A stretch of DNA of 64,000 nucleotides from Taibaiella sp. KBW10. GTDB taxonomy: Bacteria; Bacteroidota; Bacteroidia; Chitinophagales; Chitinophagaceae. The translations under genes and the position numbers were made by a program. The stretch lies in NCBI RefSeq assembly GCF_003852495.1, contig NZ_QAJI01000007.1, positions 103,861-167,860 on the forward strand, in the 5' to 3' direction. Shown here one piece after another: positions 35,799-45,578 of this stretch. The notes beneath the pieces are model-generated. The model ran no database searches. It saw nothing but the letters and a program-made list of their open reading frames with translations, and was not told where the DNA came from. Numbering within the stretch: position 1 is the stretch's first letter; each line of letters starts with the position of its first letter.

Positions 35799-37022
35799 AT
35801 GCCGCGTATCCCTAAAAGTCCATTTACCTTATCCTTAATATTATTCCTCCTTATCTGGATAGATATATCCTGTAAGGCCCAAAGCGAGGCTAGAACGGTC
35901 AAGACCGGCAGTACCAAAATATTTGATGTAAGTTTCTATCCTGACGACAACAATGTCGCAAAGGCCGCGGTTATCCTTAATGATGGCTTCCTTATTGCAG
36001 GTCAAAAATTCTCCAAACAAGACGGCCCTGATATGCTCCGTTCGGCAATTATAAAGCTTAACCTTAAAGGAGAGTTGGTCAAACAGGATTTTTTGGGCAA
36101 CACAGGTTACCGGGATGCTAAGACAAGCGCAATGATCGAGCAAATAATCAAGATTGATGAACAAACTATTTTTCAGGTAGGCAGTAAATCAAACAAGCTT
36201 TGGGTAAGGGTACTTAATCATAACCTGGATTTACTTCAGGATACAGTAATCAGCGCTATTCCGGTGACTGGTATAACGCCTCCAAAGGTTGGCAGAAACG
36301 GTAAGGGCTGTTACATTATTACGGAACCCGCGGGTATTGTAACGATTGATCCTCTTGCCCAGCATTTTAACTATCATGCACTGGCACAAGCGAAAAGCAC
36401 TTTAAACCTGGCCGAGTTTTCAGTTACCGGTGGTGCCTTGGATGAGGCCAGTGGCTTATGCTACATTGTAGGCGGCGTATGCACCAAGAGGGAGGACTTG
36501 TTTTGCAAGGAATATAAACAGGTGTTACTGATCTACGATCCGGCTACCGGGAATATTATACGGGAGACATTTTTGAACGAATTTTATCATATCAAATGTG
36601 TACAAATTTACAAGGGCCAGGTTTTCCTTGCCGGTGAAAGCATCCAAACACGTGCGGCTAAGGTTGTCAAAAAGCCAGCCCGACTGATCAACCAGGACTG
36701 GATGGTCTCTACCTATACCCTTCAGGGCGACCACCTGAGTCAGTTCAACTTAGATGTAGAAGATACAGAAATGGTCTATGACTTATCTGTCTGGAAGGAT
36801 AAAATCTATGTGGTGGGTGAATGTTACGATGAATTGGCCATTAACTTTAAATCGCTATATGCCGCCTTTGATTTAAAGGGCAAGCTCCTGGATCAGCAAC
36901 TCTTTTTCTCTGACCCAACGCTTAACCGGGAAAACCGGTTCACAAAAATCTATCATACGGCAGACGATAAAACGTTGCTGCTGGGCAAAGGAAAAGGTTG
37001 GCGTATTATTTTGCTTAAATAG
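35799..37022 (+). CDS. Hypothetical secreted protein, probable beta propeller
   Basis: 407 residues. The N-terminus has a hydrophobic leader ending in DISC-KAQ, which fits a lipobox, so it may be lipid-anchored. The body shows repeated short strands (GFLIAGQKFS, IFQVGSKSN, YIVGGVCTK, VFLAGESIQ, IYVVGECYD) of the kind seen in beta propellers of about five to seven blades. No family recognised, no T9SS tail. No close neighbour on the same strand; function unknown. Confidence 0.72.
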   Translation: MPRIPKSPFTLSLILFLLIWIDISCKAQSEARTVKTGSTKIFDVSFYPDDNNVAKAAVILNDGFLIAGQKFSKQDGPDMLRSAIIKLNLKGELVKQDFLGNTGYRDAKTSAMIEQIIKIDEQTIFQVGSKSNKLWVRVLNHNLDLLQDTVISAIPVTGITPPKVGRNGKGCYIITEPAGIVTIDPLAQHFNYHALAQAKSTLNLAEFSVTGGALDEASGLCYIVGGVCTKREDLFCKEYKQVLLIYDPATGNIIRETFLNEFYHIKCVQIYKGQVFLAGESIQTRAAKVVKKPARLINQDWMVSTYTLQGDHLSQFNLDVEDTEMVYDLSVWKDKIYVVGECYDELAINFKSLYAAFDLKGKLLDQQLFFSDPTLNRENRFTKIYHTADDKTLLLGKGKGWRIILLK

Positions 37023-37341
37023 GTATTACATAAGTAACACAAAGTATGGGCTATTTATTTTCACATAGTCCATTTTGCCTTTAAACGGGGGAATCGTTTC
37101 GGTGTTCGTGTGTTGTTACTTTTATACAGGTCTGTTGCAGCAGAAAGGACCGGTCTCTTGAGGCTTAGCAGAATGCAATGAAAACTACAGGCAGATTTGA
37201 GTGATTAATTAAGCATAAAAAAGCCCCATTATGATTATTCATTACGGACTGGTGGATTACAGGTATTGTTGCCTGATAACTCAAAATAAGAATTACCTTC
37301 CCCAAGCAAGTGGATGCTTTTTTTATAACTAAATACAATTA
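37023..37341. other. Intergenic, nothing seen
   Basis: AT-rich stretch without a supported gene, strong hairpin or promoter match. Confidence 0.5.
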
Positions 37342-37926
37342 ATGCTATATAAAAAAGGGCATGCTTTTGGGAAAATAACGATGGTTATGATCATCTGTTT
37401 GGTGATACCGGCCATACTGAAAGGACAATCCTTTAAGAAAAGATTTCGTTCGGATGATTGTAAAGGATATACCATACATAAAGATTCTGTCTTTTTGTAT
37501 GATGCCTATATCAGATTTGCAGACCCTAAAACGTTTAAATGTATTACCGGAGAATATGCAAAGGACAAAAATGCTGTTTTCTTTGCTACCGCAAGACTTC
37601 AAAAGACGAATCCTGCTACTTTTGTTGTTTTGAAAAACGGTTACTCCAAAGACAACAATCAGGTTTACTTCAACTATTCTGATGCAATAATACCCGGAGC
37701 TGATCCTAAAACATTTATGATTTATGAGCTGGCCATATCAAAAGATAAAAATGCTGTTTATTCTCAACCGGAGATCGGTAAAATAGAAACAGCGAGCAAT
37801 GTAGATGCCGCTACCTTCGGGCAAGAAAACGGATATTATTATGATGCGACATATCTCTATTCTATCGATATGCACGTTTTAGCAAAACGAGATACTTTTG
37901 AGATACACAGTTTTTTTAAAAAATGA
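37342..37926 (+). CDS. DKNYY-family secreted protein
   Basis: 194 residues with a hydrophobic leader ending near GQS (about residue 30). The mature part has DKNYY-type repeats: Y-A-K-D-K-N-A-V-F-F (about 72-80), Y-S-K-D-N-N-Q-V-Y-F and I-S-K-D-K-N-A-V-Y. The family is common in Gram-negative bacteria and has no known function; the repeats probably form a beta-rich fold. A hairpin terminator follows. Confidence 0.75.
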   Translation: MLYKKGHAFGKITMVMIICLVIPAILKGQSFKKRFRSDDCKGYTIHKDSVFLYDAYIRFADPKTFKCITGEYAKDKNAVFFATARLQKTNPATFVVLKNGYSKDNNQVYFNYSDAIIPGADPKTFMIYELAISKDKNAVYSQPEIGKIETASNVDAATFGQENGYYYDATYLYSIDMHVLAKRDTFEIHSFFKK

Positions 37927-38047
37927 TTACCTATAGCGTATTCAGGTAGGGCCCTGCCTTTTCTTGTTGTATTAGTTTTTTATTTGCCGGTAAAGAGCGT
38001 TGTTTTAATAGAGCGCCCTTCTTATTGCGATATTTATACCAAAAGAA

Positions 38048-38076
38048 GTGGTCAATCCGAACAACGGATTGACCAC
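38048..38076. terminator. Bidirectional hairpin
   Basis: Perfect 12-bp inverted repeat GTGGTCAATCCG/CGGATTGACCAC with 5-nt loop between the converging DKNYY and tail-fibre genes; no long T tract. Confidence 0.65.
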
Positions 38077-38108
38077 AAATATCCCTACAATGTAGCACCT
38101 TAACCGGG

Positions 38109-39032
38109 TTATTTTGCTACATATTTTCCAGGCGACACTTCCGCTTTCAATGCTTTTACTTCAGCACTAAGCGCGCTGTTTTGCTGCTGCAGATGCTCTG
38201 TTTTCACAGCGGTCTCCCCTAAGGCAGCGGTCAGTTTTTCAATCTGTTTTTGCTGTTCTTTAACCGCATTGACCAGCATGTACATAATGGCATCTGCCTT
38301 GTCAAACTGCAGCAGTCCTTTACCGCTGTCATCTATTTTCGTTTCTGTTTCTGTTACCGTATAAGGTGCCAACTGCTGCATATCCTGGGCAATAATACCT
38401 ACTTCCTCTTTTACTGAGGCTTTGATACCACCTTCCCCGTTATACTTAAAAAATACTGGTTTGATCTGCAGTACTTTTTCCAATCCATCTGTAAAGGGGC
38501 GAATCTCTTTTTTGATACGTTTATCAGAAAACACCGCCCAAGCCGTACCACCGGATGCTTTGGAGGCATCTCCATTCACGGACAGCAACTGATCGGGAGT
38601 ATTGGTACCAATACCCAACTTGCCATCAGTAGTTAGTTTCATCCTTGCGGCGTCTCCAACCATAAAATCTAAAGGATGAATAGTACTCGTGCCAATCCAG
38701 GCCGATAATTGACTGCCATTCGAAAAACCGGAACCGATATAGGTCCTGAACTGTACCGTACCGTCTGTGTGTTGCAACCCGTAACTGCCGCTACCGGTAA
38801 CTACATCCAGCTTAGTTGCCGGGCTATTCGTGCCAATACCGACACGACCATTCGATGCCACTATTATTTTTGACGTACTGGCCGCCGTATTGCCACCGTC
38901 TACCTGTAATTTAGCACCGGTCATTATTTGTGTTGGATTTTCTCCAATCTTTACCTGAGCGCTTACTGTCAAGCCAAAACCGGCTAACAGGTAGCCGCAA
39001 AGAATCGTGTGTTTTAGTGTTATTTTTTTCAT
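38109..39032 (-). CDS. Tail-fibre/S74-domain protein with coiled coil
   Basis: 307 residues, signal peptide (TVSA-Q, about 25). The middle has repeated G-I-G-T-N-(S/T)-P turns (about 65-70 and 135-145), common in Bacteroidota fibre-like surface proteins. The region SDKRIKKEIRPF...L..I.PV.FKYN....VGIIAQD is the intramolecular chaperone (peptidase S74) domain of tail fibres, and the last 50 residues form a coiled coil. In this family the domain drives trimer folding and may cut itself off. Its upstream neighbour, 118 nt away, is a T9SS protein on the same strand, so they may be coexpressed. Confidence 0.83.
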   Translation of the reverse strand: MKKITLKHTILCGYLLAGFGLTVSAQVKIGENPTQIMTGAKLQVDGGNTAASTSKIIVASNGRVGIGTNSPATKLDVVTGSGSYGLQHTDGTVQFRTYIGSGFSNGSQLSAWIGTSTIHPLDFMVGDAARMKLTTDGKLGIGTNTPDQLLSVNGDASKASGGTAWAVFSDKRIKKEIRPFTDGLEKVLQIKPVFFKYNGEGGIKASVKEEVGIIAQDMQQLAPYTVTETETKIDDSGKGLLQFDKADAIMYMLVNAVKEQQKQIEKLTAALGETAVKTEHLQQQNSALSAEVKALKAEVSPGKYVAK

Positions 39033-39150
39033 ATTTAGTTTTTATATCAATTTAAAATAATTAAAGGATTGTGCCGGTTGCTGGTATATAAGCCCTAAGT
39101 AGCACTGAAACAACAGGCTATTTAATGCGGTACCGGCTGTGGGTGTATTA

Positions 39151-40410
39151 TTATTTTTTAATGAGCCTGGACTGGTAAACAGGTTTGCCTTGGCGGGATA
39201 CGCTTAACAGGTAGACACCGCCAGAGTAAGCTTCCATGTTCAACAAGGCAAAGTCTCCTGTAGCGTTCATCGTATACAACAATTCGCCATCGGCGGTGTA
39301 AAGCTGAAGTTGATCGCCCTCACGGGTACCTTTTACCTTTGCCGTATTTATTGCAGGATTGGGATAGACCATAAACTCTTGCTCAACGGCTCCCAGTGCT
39401 ACTTTCACAACTTTACTATAAGTAAAATTATGATCCAGGTCCACCATCTTCAGGCGGTAAAAAGCTTCCTGATCGGGCTGTTTGTGAACCAATGCATAAC
39501 GTCCTTCAGGTTGCCCGCCGGCGAGCTCGCAGACAGGGGTAAACTGAACGGCATCGGTAGCATACTCCACTTCATAGTGCGCAAAAGATTTCTCATTGGC
39601 TACCTCCCAGCTAAGCAACACCTGGTCTCCCTGTTCTATGCTGGCTGTGAAGTCAAGTAGCGTAACCGGCAGTGCAATGTCTGTTGCACCTATGCCAATA
39701 GCGCTGATACCGGATTGCATGGTACCGGTAAGCGTACTGTTCTCTGTATTGCCGCTGGCCGCGGATGAGCCCTGGCTTGTGCTGAGGTCGATCCACTGGC
39801 TGCCGTTCCATCCTACCAGGCGCAGGTTGGCGGCAGTGGCATTGCTTAGCGCCGGAATACTTACGGTAATGGTAGCACCGGCAGCATTATTGTTCAGGTC
39901 CTGCCAATCCCACTGCCCTAGTTTACTGACACTCATAATACCAGTCCCCAGAGATGCAGTGCTATGTGGCCCGGAGGACGCACCAGTGCTGGTAGGATCC
40001 AGGTTGCCCACGGGATTGCCTGCTATCCAGGCTGTGGCAATAATCGCATTGTCGGGTAGCGTACCGCTTACTGACAAAGTGCGCAGGTCTCCTTCAGCCG
40101 CAGTCGCGCCATTAACGCCCACCGGGAAAGAAAAGGACTGGTTGGCTGCGCTGGCATAGAATTTTACATAGCCGTCAACAAGAGCTGTACCGCCGTCAGC
40201 TGCGCCTGTAAAGGTTCCTGAAGGACCTGTTGCGCTGAAGTATCCCGGTGTGGCAGCACGCGCTGTACTCCAGCTCCCGCCAGTCGGGGTGGCGAGGTCG
40301 GTAGTCCCGAAGCTGGTTTGCTCTGCCCCACTGAATACATAGTTGCCGGACTGCGCATAGGTCAATGCGCCGCTAAGCAACATTGACAGGGTAAATAATG
40401 GTTTCATCAT
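39151..40410 (-). CDS. T9SS type A sorting-domain protein
   Basis: 419 residues with a signal peptide (TYA-Q) and a Gly/Ser/Thr/Ala-rich body. About 290-330 are fibronectin-like (FTASIEQGDQVLLSWEVANEKSFAHYEVEYATD), as is common just before the sorting domain. The C-terminus is a type A T9SS signal: FMVYPNPAINTAKV ... YSGGVYLLSV, ending in a basic RLIKK. Secreted and probably surface-bound. Ligand unknown. The start has two possible ATG codons (40410 or 40407). Confidence 0.84.
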   Translation of the reverse strand: MMKPLFTLSMLLSGALTYAQSGNYVFSGAEQTSFGTTDLATPTGGSWSTARAATPGYFSATGPSGTFTGAADGGTALVDGYVKFYASAANQSFSFPVGVNGATAAEGDLRTLSVSGTLPDNAIIATAWIAGNPVGNLDPTSTGASSGPHSTASLGTGIMSVSKLGQWDWQDLNNNAAGATITVSIPALSNATAANLRLVGWNGSQWIDLSTSQGSSAASGNTENSTLTGTMQSGISAIGIGATDIALPVTLLDFTASIEQGDQVLLSWEVANEKSFAHYEVEYATDAVQFTPVCELAGGQPEGRYALVHKQPDQEAFYRLKMVDLDHNFTYSKVVKVALGAVEQEFMVYPNPAINTAKVKGTREGDQLQLYTADGELLYTMNATGDFALLNMEAYSGGVYLLSVSRQGKPVYQSRLIKK

Positions 40411-40595
40411 AGTCTGTATGTTTTGTTACTAAAAAAAAGATTTTACATAACGATTGTTTTGAAGGGGTTAATTGCAACCTGTTAGGGTCAATTTATCCGC
40501 TATGTACATTCCATAAGGAAGAATATGCCAGCAAGGAAACCCATTGTAACACAAGCGCTTGAACCTTAAAAGAACGCGCATCAATTTTATAAAGC

Positions 40596-40619
40596 ATCCG
40601 GCCCTTTGAGGAGCCGGAT
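40596..40619 (-). terminator. Terminator reading leftward
   Basis: On the minus strand ATCCGGCTC pairs with GGGCCGGAT over 9 positions with one G-U, while the plus-strand copy has one mismatch, so it works better as a minus-strand terminator. It lies 3 nt after the stop of the small frame 40622-40879. Confidence 0.5.
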
Positions 40620-40621
40620 CT

Positions 40622-40879
40622 TTACAGGATGCAGGTCTGGTTAAGGCTTTTAATTACTTCTATTGTTGGTAAATGACTTTTGGACGAAATCACAAAGTGA
40701 GATACGCCTGCAGGAAGGTCGCCGAATTCCATTACACTACAGCTCTTTTCATCGTCTTCCATATCAGCTGTCTGATATCTGCGCCAAATTAAGGAGAGCG
40801 GGCAGAAATCATTCATCCGTGCTAAATTCATAAAACCGGTAGTGGTGGCCATAACCTCCCAATGCAGCACCAGATGCAC
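40622..40879 (-). pseudogene. Small frame, possible gene remnant
   Basis: An 85-codon frame that begins only at GTG or at internal ATGs. No signal peptide and no family seen. In another frame of the same strand the stretch 40820-40890 reads ASGAALGGYGHHYRFYEFS, which looks coding-like and then stops, so this may be a frameshifted remnant of a longer gene. The strand-specific hairpin right behind its stop supports an old gene end. Confidence 0.3.
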
Positions 40880-41006
40880 ATTCGATCATCCGAAATCAAA
40901 TTGGAAGAAGTATAAGGACTATAGTAGAAGTATCTTATTGTAAGTTGCGTTTTTCATATTAGTTTAGTTTAGAATACAAATGTAATTGCGTTCTCGCTGA
41001 CCCAGC

Positions 41007-41022
41007 TACTACTTTTGTAGTA
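41007..41022. promoter_or_regulatory. Palindrome TACTAC-N4-GTAGTA (candidate activator site)
   Basis: TACTACTTTTGTAGTA, upstream of the histidine kinase gene. The same 6+6 bp palindrome with a different 4-nt core (ATAT) occurs at 48097-48112 upstream of a response regulator gene. It ends 22 nt before a TACTTTCG element; the other copy ends 23 nt before TAGCTTTG. The position overlaps or borders the -33 region, as for class II activators. Confidence 0.65.
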
Positions 41023-41044
41023 TTTTAAATAACCAAGATTTCAT

Positions 41045-41052
41045 TACTTTCG
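41045..41052 (+). promoter_or_regulatory. -7-like element (TACTTTCG)
   Basis: TACTTTCG deviates at one base from TAnnTTTG. It lies 18 nt before the histidine kinase ATG. The missing -33 element would be replaced by the palindrome upstream. Confidence 0.4.
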
Positions 41053-41070
41053 TCAAAACGTGCACATATA

Positions 41071-43062
41071 ATGTATTTCAGATATAAAAATATAGCAATA
41101 CATCTGGGCTTATATTTCTTGTGCTATTCCTTATTTTACCTGCAAGCCTGTCGTAGAAGCGACCATAATACTACAGTAGTACCGCCGTCTATTATGCAAC
41201 GGATCGACTCTATGGAAAAGCGCAGCTATAGTGTACCTATAGACGAGGGACTAGTGCTGCAGCAACAAATATATGTATTGGCGAAGCAGTATGGATTGAC
41301 GGATGAAGTGATTGGATCTTATTGTCATCAAGCTTATCTTATAGGGCGTACTTATATGGATATCAGTCAGGGGAAAGCTCTGCTGGACAGTGCCGCTGAA
41401 CTGGCTTATAAGCCCGGCCACGAAAAAATGCAGCCGGTAGTGGATCTGTATTATAGTATTTTGTATAACGGACGCGACGATACCTTATCGCCTTATTATC
41501 TGGAAAGGGTAATGCCCAAAATAAATGAATTAACGCCCCATGACAGGATTTGGGCACTTGGAGCTATGGGTAATATCCATGCTCAAAGAAACAATTCCGA
41601 GTATGCCCGCAAATATTACGACCAGGCTTTGAATGAAGCTAAAAAGTTACAACCGCGCGATTTTAAGGCGGAGATAGCGCTTCACGATAACCTGGCCATT
41701 AATCACTTTTTTTCGGAACGGGATACACTGTCTGCCGTTAAGGAGTGGCGCAAAGGGATTGCATTAATTACGGATTCTATTGAAAAATTAGGCGAGATAG
41801 AGTATATCTGTGGCAATTTTGGTCAGAACTATATAGACAGGGGAATGACGGACAGCGCCCTCCCACTCATCAATAAGTATGCAGAGATTGTTGCCGATCA
41901 TTATACCCAAAAAAGTTCGCTGCTGCTGCCAAATATCTATTTTGCCCAGATCGCATTTCTGAAGAAGGATTATCGAAAAGCAGATTCTCTGTTGGCCACT
42001 TTTGGCGCCTATATTGACACGATTGATTTTAGTTCGGAAGATGTTACCACTACTTGTGTGCCGGGAGAATGGTTTGTGAATACTTATTACACGACACTTT
42101 ACAAAGTAAAGAAAGCGGAGGGTGATTTACCCGGAGCATTAAAAGCGCTGGAAGACCAGATACGATTGGAGGTATTAATTAGAGGAAAAAAGAAAGATGA
42201 AAAATTGCTTCAATACGACCAAAATCTGGCAAAAACGAAGAGCGAAAAAACAATAGCTGAGCAAGAAAAAAAAATTGCTGATGACCGGTCTACCTTTTTC
42301 CTGTTGGTTACCTTATTATTATTAGCGATCGTTATTGGCCTCTACATTTTCTTCAGAAATAAAAAATACTTGTATGAGCAAAAGCAAAAAGCGTTGCAGC
42401 AGCACCTGGAAATAGAACAAAAAGAACTGCTTCTGAATGCGGAAATCGCTGAGCGAAGACGTATTGCACAGGAATTACATGATGAATTAGGCGGGGCGCT
42501 TACCGTAATCGGCATGGCGACGCAAATGCTCAGGCGATCAAACATTGAAGCCATTGCAACACCTGTGGAGGTGCTGGAACGCAACAGCCAGAAGCTGGCA
42601 ACACAGATCAATGAAATTGTATGGTCGCTGAACGATAGTAATGACACACTGGGCAGCCTCCTGGCTTATGTACAACGATATGGAGAACAACTCTTATCCG
42701 ATGCGCGCTTAAAGCATAACTTTAATTTTGATATGGAAGCGGCAGATCTTCCTATTGATGGTTATAAGCGACGCTATTTATATTATAGCATCAAAGAATG
42801 TTTGAATAACATTATAAGACATAGTGCTGCTACGGAAGTATATTGCAGTGCATCGGTAAGCCGGGAAAAGCTTGTGATCAGTATTGAAGATAATGGGAAT
42901 GGGATGCCTGATGATGCCTTGCTTATCAAAGGAAACGGAATAGACAATATCAACAACAATATACAGGCTATAGGCGGAAATGTAGTTTGGGAGCGGAAAA
43001 CAAAAGGTACCTGTGTTGTCCTTAAAGTGCCGCTAAGCGAAATGGAAGCAACCGAATCTTAA
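41071..43062 (+). CDS. TPR sensor histidine kinase (HisKA_3 type)
   Basis: 663 residues. An N-terminal hydrophobic leader ends in FYLQAC, similar to a lipobox. Residues about 60-370 are TPR-like helices that form the sensory part. A coiled coil leads to a membrane segment (about 408-430). The phosphoacceptor is in IAQELHDELGG (about 467), the HisKA_3 form that pairs with NarL/LuxR regulators, and the ATPase domain (about 575-660) has ENGNGM-like DNGNGM and GNGIDNI. The response regulator gene at 43310 converges with it, so the two are likely partners. A palindrome upstream hints at autoregulation. Confidence 0.87.
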   Translation: MYFRYKNIAIHLGLYFLCYSLFYLQACRRSDHNTTVVPPSIMQRIDSMEKRSYSVPIDEGLVLQQQIYVLAKQYGLTDEVIGSYCHQAYLIGRTYMDISQGKALLDSAAELAYKPGHEKMQPVVDLYYSILYNGRDDTLSPYYLERVMPKINELTPHDRIWALGAMGNIHAQRNNSEYARKYYDQALNEAKKLQPRDFKAEIALHDNLAINHFFSERDTLSAVKEWRKGIALITDSIEKLGEIEYICGNFGQNYIDRGMTDSALPLINKYAEIVADHYTQKSSLLLPNIYFAQIAFLKKDYRKADSLLATFGAYIDTIDFSSEDVTTTCVPGEWFVNTYYTTLYKVKKAEGDLPGALKALEDQIRLEVLIRGKKKDEKLLQYDQNLAKTKSEKTIAEQEKKIADDRSTFFLLVTLLLLAIVIGLYIFFRNKKYLYEQKQKALQQHLEIEQKELLLNAEIAERRRIAQELHDELGGALTVIGMATQMLRRSNIEAIATPVEVLERNSQKLATQINEIVWSLNDSNDTLGSLLAYVQRYGEQLLSDARLKHNFNFDMEAADLPIDGYKRRYLYYSIKECLNNIIRHSAATEVYCSASVSREKLVISIEDNGNGMPDDALLIKGNGIDNINNNIQAIGGNVVWERKTKGTCVVLKVPLSEMEATES

Positions 43063-43241
43063 GATTACAATTATCATTTATTGAGTGCCCACTTTTAGGA
43101 AACAAATACTTAAATGTTCTTTTGATTTCCATTTATTGCTATGATGTCCCTTTGGGCTTGATGCAAAAGATACCGCCAAAAAAATCGATACCCGGAAACT
43201 AATAAAATTGTGATGTAGCGCAGTCGCTTTAATGAAACAGG

Positions 43242-43279
43242 CATTTTTTTCCTTTTATGGCCACAAAAGGAAAAAAATG
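43242..43279. terminator. Bidirectional terminator
   Basis: Perfect 15-bp inverted repeat (43242-43256 with 43265-43279), 8-nt loop with an internal TGGCCA, T tract left and A tract right, between the converging kinase and response regulator genes. Confidence 0.82.
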
Positions 43280-43309
43280 GTTGCTATATGCCCGTAATCT
43301 TTTTAATGT

Positions 43310-43936
43310 TTAGCCCTTATTGATATTGTAATACTTATTGATCGCCTCCACACGGTTATTCACCTGCAGCTTTTCATAAATACGGTAGATATGCGTTTTT
43401 AAAGTTTTCACACTAATAAATAACTGATCGGAAATCTCCTGGTAGGTCCTTCCGAAAGACAACTGTTCCAGTACCTGCGATTCCCGGGAAGTAATGCCAT
43501 ACTCCGCTTTAGGATAGGTTTGTTGTATTTGTTTCACTACCTTTCTGGCAATATCGCTGCTCATAAGGCTTTTGCCCTCAGCGACCTCACGAATGGTATT
43601 AACCATAAATTCCACCGTATTATTCTTCATGAGATAAGAACTGGCGCCGACACGTAAGGCTTCATACACAAGCTGGTCTTCGTCAAAAGCGGTACACATA
43701 ACAAACTCTGTATGCTTACATAACGGTTTCAATTGCCGTACACAATCGATACCGCTCATATCGCCCAGATGAATGTCCATTAGTGCAACCCGGGGCGTAC
43801 ATTCCTTGATCAGTTCAATACCCGCAGCTCCCGTCACAGCACTTCCTACATGCAACAAATCTGTTTCGCTATCTAAGAGCGCTTCTAATAAAGCCACGAT
43901 GTCTTTATTGTCTTCAACAATGGCCACAGTTATCAT
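43310..43936 (-). CDS. NarL/LuxR-family response regulator
   Basis: 208 residues. Receiver domain with acidic pocket EDN (about 8-10), phosphoacceptor D54 in ALMDIHLGD, and a C-terminal LuxR-type helix-turn-helix (about 145-205) with TSRESQVLEQLSFGRTYQEISDQLFISVKTLKTHIYRIYEKL. A DNA-binding activator or repressor switched by phosphorylation. It is convergent with the TPR kinase at 41071. Promoter: TATATTTG (minus strand, 43965-43972). Confidence 0.92.
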   Translation of the reverse strand: MITVAIVEDNKDIVALLEALLDSETDLLHVGSAVTGAAGIELIKECTPRVALMDIHLGDMSGIDCVRQLKPLCKHTEFVMCTAFDEDQLVYEALRVGASSYLMKNNTVEFMVNTIREVAEGKSLMSSDIARKVVKQIQQTYPKAEYGITSRESQVLEQLSFGRTYQEISDQLFISVKTLKTHIYRIYEKLQVNNRVEAINKYYNINKG

Positions 43937-43964
43937 AATAATGTCATATAGGTTAATGCTGATT

Positions 43965-43972
43965 CAAATATA
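43965..43972 (-). promoter_or_regulatory. -7 promoter element (TATATTTG)
   Basis: On the minus strand, TATATTTG matches TAnnTTTG 28 nt before the response regulator start codon. Confidence 0.45.
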
Positions 43973-44761
43973 TGCATTATTATTTTTGAACCGGCAGCTG
44001 TAAATCATCATCAGACAATACTTTGATTCATCGGAAAGAGGTTCAGCATAAAGCAAGGACAGGACTCGAATCAAAAGGCGAGGAAATAAGGGGTCTACAG
44101 ACTTTTGCGCACGATGTTGATATAGTTATTAAAGTAGAAGACGGATTTGCTTACGCACAAGGTCGTTTCGATCCACCAAGTCAAATGAACATACATACGA
44201 TAGTACCGGAGCCGCTTTCCAAATTCTCATAGGTACAAGGGATGCGCTCAGTATCGTCTGCGACAAACAACTTGTTTTCTATAAAGAAATGCATAAATAT
44301 TCTTTCCTTTTTTCATTAATCCGGTTGCCTTTGTATCGCTTCTTTTGGCTTATGGATGGCATTATTTTTATCCCCCTGTTCATATCTACCACTTGTATGC
44401 CTGTGCATGATATTTTTCTGGTGTTTGATGGCGGATTGGGGTAATACTCTATTTCCCCTTTGGCTAAAGCTATTGTCAATTGTATTTTGTATGCTTCTAT
44501 CTGCTGCTTTATACAGCAAAATATTGTTAGTTCAGCTGCTGTACTTTCAAGGCAATTTTATTGCTGTCTGTTTGTTCTCGTTTGCCTGTAATTACTTTTG
44601 CCTATTTGATAATGGCAAATTCATTATTGGGTAAAACAATGTATCCGGGCTGATGCCATTTATTTAATACGCGCCTGCAAATTGCGCTTTTCAAAAAGTA
44701 GTTGTAAGAATTAATATTAGTATAAATGTTGTAATAGCTTTGCTCTACATTCAATATCACA
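43973..44761. other. Gene-poor, apparently decayed stretch
   Basis: No convincing gene. 43990-44232 (+) is open but has no usable ATG and reads like a fragment. 44289-44444 and 44356-44634 (+) are overlapping frames coding hydrophobic peptides of 51 and 92 residues; one of them could be a small membrane protein, but start, family and promoter support are missing. Together with the broken gene next door it suggests old insertions and decay. Confidence 0.4.
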
Positions 44762-45441
44762 TTAATGATTAAAGATATTTTGGTCGTTTTCAATTTTCAT
44801 TTTGTTAAACATCAGCTTGCCATTTTTTAAATCAAAAAGCCAAATGTGACCTGTATTGATGTAACTGGGACATATCGCAATATCACTATTCGGATTGGGT
44901 TTTAAATTTGCGCCTGATTGATAATAAGTAAATGTTACCTAGTGGTTTTTCTAGTTGATATCAACATAATAATGGCAGAAGCAACCTTTGCACCAGGGTA
45001 ATTACTTATTAAATATTGTAACATTTTTTTTACGGTATCTGTTTCTTGCTTTATATCATTAACGATTTGTTTTAAGTCATTTGCATCAATCAAGCCACCA
45101 GCAAACAGAATGGGTACTTCGCTGCCATTGGTATTCAATATTAATTCTGAAAATCGTCTTCAGGAAAAGTTGATTTATTCATTATCAGGCTATCGTACTC
45201 TTTTTCGATTTCGTTTTTTTCAATAGAATTAAGTAGGCATTGCTGTTTTTCTATTTTCCAAATTCCTTTATCAATCAATAGAAATTTGAAATGCTTTTTC
45301 AATGCAGTTTTGTTTTCGTTGTTGATGTCGGCTACTAATTTTTAAGGGCAACAATATAAGACGTGGAATTATACCTAGTTTTTTTGCAACCATTGTTACG
45401 GAAAACAATATAAATGCTATGAGCATGAATTGCATTTTCAT
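44762..45441 (-). pseudogene. Broken secreted-protein gene (several frameshifts)
   Basis: Read on the minus strand from an ATG at 45441: a clean signal peptide (MKMQFMLIAFILFSVTMVA), then the coding frame shifts. In the next frame follows LVADINNENKTALKKHFKFL ... WKIEKQQCLLNSIEKNE up to a TAA near 45146. A third frame continues with SELILNTNGSEVPILFAGGL ... YPGAKVASAIIMLIS up to 44935, and after more stops VTFTYYQSGANLKP ... SYINTGHIWLFDLKNGKLMF runs to a TAA at 44762-44764. The pieces fit end to end as one protein of roughly 220 residues. I do not recognise the family. Confidence 0.65.
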
Positions 45442-45515
45442 TTTTTAGAGGTTGTAGGAGATTACAAGTGAAAAGTAGAAAATTATATTCAGTATTAAGT
45501 TAGTCACATACTATA

Positions 45516-45545
45516 AAGGCCACTTCTTTAATAAGAAGCGACCTT
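45516..45545 (-). terminator. Terminator reading leftward
   Basis: 13-bp stem that is perfect with two G-U pairs only in minus-strand RNA (the plus-strand RNA would have two C-A mismatches). It is 34 nt behind the stop of the T9SS gene at 45579. Confidence 0.65.
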
Positions 45546-45578
45546 AAAAGTCAAAACAGGATATTTAAAAGGTATAGA

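Noticed and set aside
44023..44232. 69-codon frame starting at TTG
   Set aside because: No ATG, no family, starts in a decayed stretch; kept only as part of the region note.
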